Of a DNA stretch of 64,000 nt, positions 60,029-64,000 are shown piece after piece; the stretch's first letter is position 1, and each line of letters opens with the position of its first letter. This DNA comes from Parietaria judaica. Taxonomy: Eukaryota > Streptophyta > Magnoliopsida > Rosales > Urticaceae. Under the pieces are notes generated by a model. The model was not told the DNA's origin, did no database searches, and saw only the letters and a list, made by a program, of their open reading frames with translations. Both the position numbers and the translations under genes were made by a program. The DNA lies in assembly GCA_954871525.1 (NCBI GenBank), contig OX940869.1, positions 23,278,001-23,342,000 of the forward strand. Direction: 5' to 3'.

Positions 60029-61611
60029 TAGTTATGTTGTTTACCACTCTTTAGTTTATCTTTTATCATATTTCTTTTCCTCTACTTTAATAATATTTTT
60101 TGAAGGGGTAAATGTTTAAGAAATCGATTGTACCTTACGAAATCCAAATATCAAGGAACTTTTTAATAAGTGCGGTTTTACACTAAAAAAATATTTAATC
60201 GCTCTTCGTTGATAAAAATATCAAAATGAAATATTTAAACTTTTATTAATAAAATACAACAAATAAATTATAGCTTTTATCCCTACACGGTGGAATAAGA
60301 CCTCACTCATTGTAGTATTATTAGTCCCGCCACTTATAATTACTATAATTATGTACTGGTATGTACAAAATAAATATTATAAAAATAATACCCATAGGTG
60401 ATAGGTCACTTCAATATAAATTATCAGAGCACCTCTTATTTTGATTCATTATTTAACAGCACGTAATCTATTATTATAGCCAAATTATGTTATTAATAAT
60501 TTAATACTATTCTAGGAAGCCACTAATTAGATACGAATAAAGACTAAAGATGATAACGTGCAAAATTCTGCAACACTTTATTATGTGGTCACAAAAGTTT
60601 TCTCCAACAAGTTTTGAGAAGGCCCAAAACTTGTTTTCATGAAAGAGTAAAGTTTGTAGTACTACTCTAATGGGCTTGACAACGTACCCCACTGAAATAA
60701 ATTCACAGCATATCAAATTTTCTCACAAGGTTATAAAATAGGGCTAATAGTGGCAGAAGTACCATAGAATATTAATTTTTTCTGTATAGTCTAAATCCAA
60801 AATCATCGTGGCATAAGTACTAAAAATCTAAATTTTTGTCCTTCCAAATGTTCCAAAGTGTGATTTTAGGCTGAATCCCTAAAACGCCACGTGTAAGATG
60901 GAAATTGGCCACTTCATCATTTGCGGTTAAAATAACTATTCTTTTGGCTAGTAAAAGTATATAAAAAATACATATTATTATTATTGCAGTTAAAGTATCT
61001 ATTCTTTTCTAATTATAAAAGTCTCATTTCGTACGTCCATATTTTTTAAATTATTGCGGTAAAAGTACCAATTCTTTTGGGTGGTAAAACTATAAAATAG
61101 CACACATATTATTAATGCGGGTAAAGTACTAGTTCTTTTTGGGTTGTAAGACTATCAATTTTTACGCCGGCGTTTTTAAATTATTGTCAAAGTAACAATC
61201 TTTTTGGGTAGTAAAAGTAGCATTTTACGTCTAAGGTTTTAAATTATTTGGTGTTAAAGTATCAATTCTTTCTTGGTGGTAACAGTACCAAAAAATTACT
61301 ATCTTTGCGTTTAAACTACGTAGTAATTCTTTTTGGATGGTAAAAGTAACAATCTTTTGTGTCCGTGTTTTATAAATTATTTCGATTAAAGTACCGATTC
61401 TATTTAGGTGATAAACTTAAAACTACCAAAAAGATATATATTATTATTACGGTTAAAGTAACAATTCTTATTGGACTGTTCAATTAGAGGCTGTACGACG
61501 GACTTGTGTATAAGTGCATATAACCTGTTATATTCTAGGATTCACTGTTTGTAGTTTCTCTAACTCATAAGCATGATCAATTTACACATCTTTCTATTTT
61601 TACATGTCGCA
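60029..61611. other. Intergenic, no gene; contains a degenerate repeat array
   Basis: 60029-60920 is plain AT-rich. The rest is described as a separate repeat. No gene. Confidence 0.5.
60925..61480. repeat. Degenerate tandem array of a GCGGTAAAAGTACC motif
   Basis: Roughly 60 bp spaced variants of TTGCGGTAAAAGTACCAATT followed by CTTTTGGGTGGTAAAAGTA occur about eight times with drift. The same short motif appears in the hAT leader array (GCGGTAAAAGTACC at about 7554). Confidence 0.75.
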
Positions 61612-61619
61612 TGTCAGAT

Positions 61620-62570
61620 CAGTGGCGGAGCCAGGATTTCAGTTCAGGTGAAGCATAATTTTTTTGACGATTTTTCTAAGTAAATTTTTAACCTAATTTT
61701 TCAAGTACATAAATGATAAAAATCATATAATAATATTGTAACGTCTATTAAAAGACAAATAACTAATGTTACCTAATAAAAAAATATGACATCAAGTATT
61801 CATAGTACTTATTATTATAGAATATCATAGTCCAACATTATACATATTAAATTACATATAATACTGGTTATAGAATATCATAGACAATCGTTGTGGCTGG
61901 TCCTATACAAATATATTTTGAAGCTTCTAATAGAATTTTTTATATTAAATACAACTAAAAAATGTTTTTGTTTTTTTATGAGAGGATATATATGTAAGTG
62001 AATTAAAGTGAGTTATAAATAGATATTTCAAATAATCTTTGTACAAGTAAAAGCAAAAAGTAGATTTAAATAACTACTTATATCGTCATTGAGCTTAGAT
62101 AAAATAAGGATAAAGATTAATTATATATGGCAAAAATTCTCAAACATCATATAGTAGAGGAGAAAGTATCTAAATTTTTTATTTCTTTATTTAAATGTAA
62201 TACAAATTAAAATTATTAAATACTTATGCCAACTATTATTTATTTTAATTATGTGAATGATATTTTATGAAGATAAAATATATAAAAGAGCCTTAAAACA
62301 CAAATCATATCACTACGGACTTGAAAATCAAGTTAAAAATTAATTAGATAGTTGACTGCTGTTGCTGGATTCGAACATGGCCCAAAACGAAAATGATATG
62401 CACGCTTTGCATTAAGCTGGAGATCACTTCTCTACAATGCTTGTACACTACTATTTATATATACATATACTCATATTTTCAAGGAAGTACGTATAATAAT
62501 TTTTTTTCCCGAAAAATTTCAAGTGGTGCCCGTGCACACACTCACTCGTGTACATGTGGCTCCGCCCCTG
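61620..62570 (+). mobile_element. hAT MITE of the GGCGGAGC family, copy 2
   Basis: Starts CAGTGGCGGAGCCAGGATTT and ends GTGGCTCCGCCCCTG. Flanks are TGTCAGAT (61612-61619) and TGCCAGAT (62571-62578), seven of eight identical. Same family as 46855-47393 in the opposite orientation, but 951 bp long. Non-coding. Confidence 0.93.
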
Positions 62571-62745
62571 TGCCAGATCATTATTGATAAAAGGATTAGG
62601 TGATAAAAGAGATTCTGATATAAGCCCAGGTGACACAAACCTCAACGAACACTTTGAAAAATTTGTTTGAAAAGTTTCTTGGCCCGAACCCTAGCTGTTT
62701 GGTTGGTCCAATTGGATATCTCCACGTCAATTAGGGTATTTCATA

Positions 62746-64000
62746 CACTACAAGAAAATAGGATATCAAAGACTAATTAATTAGTCTCACATACAAGACA
62801 TACAACCCCAAATAAGTATCCGAGACAACCTCTCGGGCTAGTCTCGGATACCTAGTGGGGGATGCTACTATTAAAACCAAAAGTCAGTTTCAGATACGCT
62901 ACAATATTCAGGACAAATAACTAGTCTCAGATGCTACATTTTTCAGTCCTTAATAAAGTTTGTCGAGACAAAATTTTAAGTCTTTGTAAGAGATACAGTA
63001 TTACTTAATGTTCAATTTTAAAACTGCAAACAAAATCGTAAAAAATTAATAATAAATAATAAATCCAAATAGCAACAATACGGTTTTCCTTATCGGTCAT
63101 GATTGCTAAGTGGCGTTGAGACGAGCCTCTACTACGCTATTTCAGCGCCACCATTGTACAAAATGAAATTGCAATACAAGGCATTGGTAAATCACAATAA
63201 TACAATTTTCATAATCGATCGTGATTCCTAAGTGACCCTGTGATGCAACTCTCTTCTTCTCTTTAGAACAAGACACAATAATGCATTCCTAAGGCACTCC
63301 CTGCAAAAGAAACAATGAGTTCCTTAAGTTTACTTGTGTACAATGTCCAAAATATTGTAACAATATTGAACTGCAGGGCCATTATGAGTTCCAATGTTCT
63401 TGTCTCCACCTTCATCTACTCTGTACATTCAAATTTGACGGGCACACTTGCTGTTTAAACTCGATTTAATGTTCATTATGAACACACAATATGAGTGTAG
63501 AATTGTATAACTCTAGTGGTCATTTTAAACGGTCATGAGCCTGTACATGGAAATAGAAACTGGTTAAGAAAAGTAACGAGAACATTGTAGAATTAAAAGC
63601 CATGTCTCTCTATAACGAGGAGGCCGCATGCCTTTGAGATAAAGATGTTCGGAAATCAAGAAAAAGGGATCCGGGCTGTATCATTTACCTTCACCCATGG
63701 CTGCTAAACCATAGAATCTTCCTTGGAGATCATGTTCTCGCGGTCTCGCTCTGAAGAAGTTAGAAATTTGATCAATGCAAAATTTGCTTCTTTATTTTTA
63801 AATTATGATTGGATTGGGTAAAGCTGAATTTCAAAGAAAATTTGAAAGCTCGAATACAATGAAGAGTGGTGCAGATTGTACATAAAAAAGAGAGATAAGG
63901 CTCAAATCAATTAATCTATTATTCTTTTTCAAGTACACATTGTTTGTGAATGTGAATTTTAAATTTTTTACTAAAATAAAAAAAAAATACAATAGCTTTC
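62746..64000 (+). mobile_element. 5' part of a CACTA (En/Spm) element, runs off the right edge
   Basis: CACTACAAGAAAAT at 62746 is the standard plant CACTA terminus. Subterminal repeats follow at once: the palindrome GACTAATTAATTAGTC (62771-62786), an 11 bp inverted pair GTATCCGAGAC / GTCTCGGATAC (62816-62826 and 62841-62851), and variants of AGTCTCAGATGCTAC to about 62960. The other end and the target duplication are outside. No transposase frame is visible in the 1.25 kb present. Confidence 0.88.
63689..63750 (-). other. Candidate 62 bp exon inside the CACTA element
   Basis: On the minus strand CTTCTTCAG precedes and GTAAAT follows a 62-base open block reading ARPREHDLQGRFYGLAAMGE in one frame. 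It could be an exon of a captured gene or of the element's own gene. No neighbouring exon was found, so this is tentative. Confidence 0.3.

Overview
This is a 64 kb piece of an AT-rich flowering-plant nuclear genome, probably a eudicot. The evidence is spliced R2R3-MYB exons of the classic plant sizes, TATA boxes, and plant-type transposons of every major class. The only gene that reads as an intact host gene is a three-exon R2R3-MYB transcription factor of subgroup 1 (MYB30/60/94/96/306 type), minus strand, 34581-35922, with a plausible promoter at about 36.07-36.19 kb. No tRNA, rRNA or CRISPR array was found.

Layout, left to right. 1-1260: an open gag-protease frame of a Ty1/copia element, minus strand, running off the left edge, followed by its primer-binding site and 5' LTR. 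2.45-14.48 kb: a nested complex bounded by (TA)n tracts. A dimeric foldback MITE (2496-3434) lies next to a much larger element of about 11 kb (3490-14441) with related termini. The arms of the large element carry a captured, spliced host-gene fragment. It also holds a 300 bp tandem array, a complete but dead hAT transposon (6046-11177) and a truncated LINE (12822-14014), the last two each bracketed by long direct duplications. 14744-15740: a non-autonomous hAT with a perfect 8 bp target duplication. 16138-20248: a rearranged LTR with inverted ends. 23.1-27.15 kb: a nested set in which a 2.7 kb solo LTR (target duplication GTAAT) and a CpG-rich hAT MITE sit inside an older LTR.

27.3-40 kb: MITEs (MULE-like, Emigrant-like, hAT-like), microsatellites and the MYB gene. 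40971-46358: a complete Ty1/copia element, minus strand, with both LTRs, primer-binding site, polypurine tract and a perfect 5 bp target duplication. Its polyprotein is broken by stops, frameshifts and catalytic substitutions. 46855-47393 and 61620-62570: two members of one hAT MITE family in opposite orientation. 49166-49194: a Helitron 3' terminus. 52370-53037: another Emigrant-like element. 55207-60019: a Mutator-like element with a 9 bp target duplication carrying a decayed DUF1985-Ulp1 protease gene and arrays of a palindromic GACTTCGG-type motif. 62746 to the right edge: the start of a CACTA element.

The window therefore reads as a transposon-packed intergenic region around one regulatory gene. 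The most unusual features are the TA-microsatellite-bounded family with captured exons, the two long duplications around nested insertions, the repeated mini-exon-like units upstream of the hAT transposase, and the motif arrays inside the Ulp1-carrying MULE. Family names are from recognition by eye. No database search was run.
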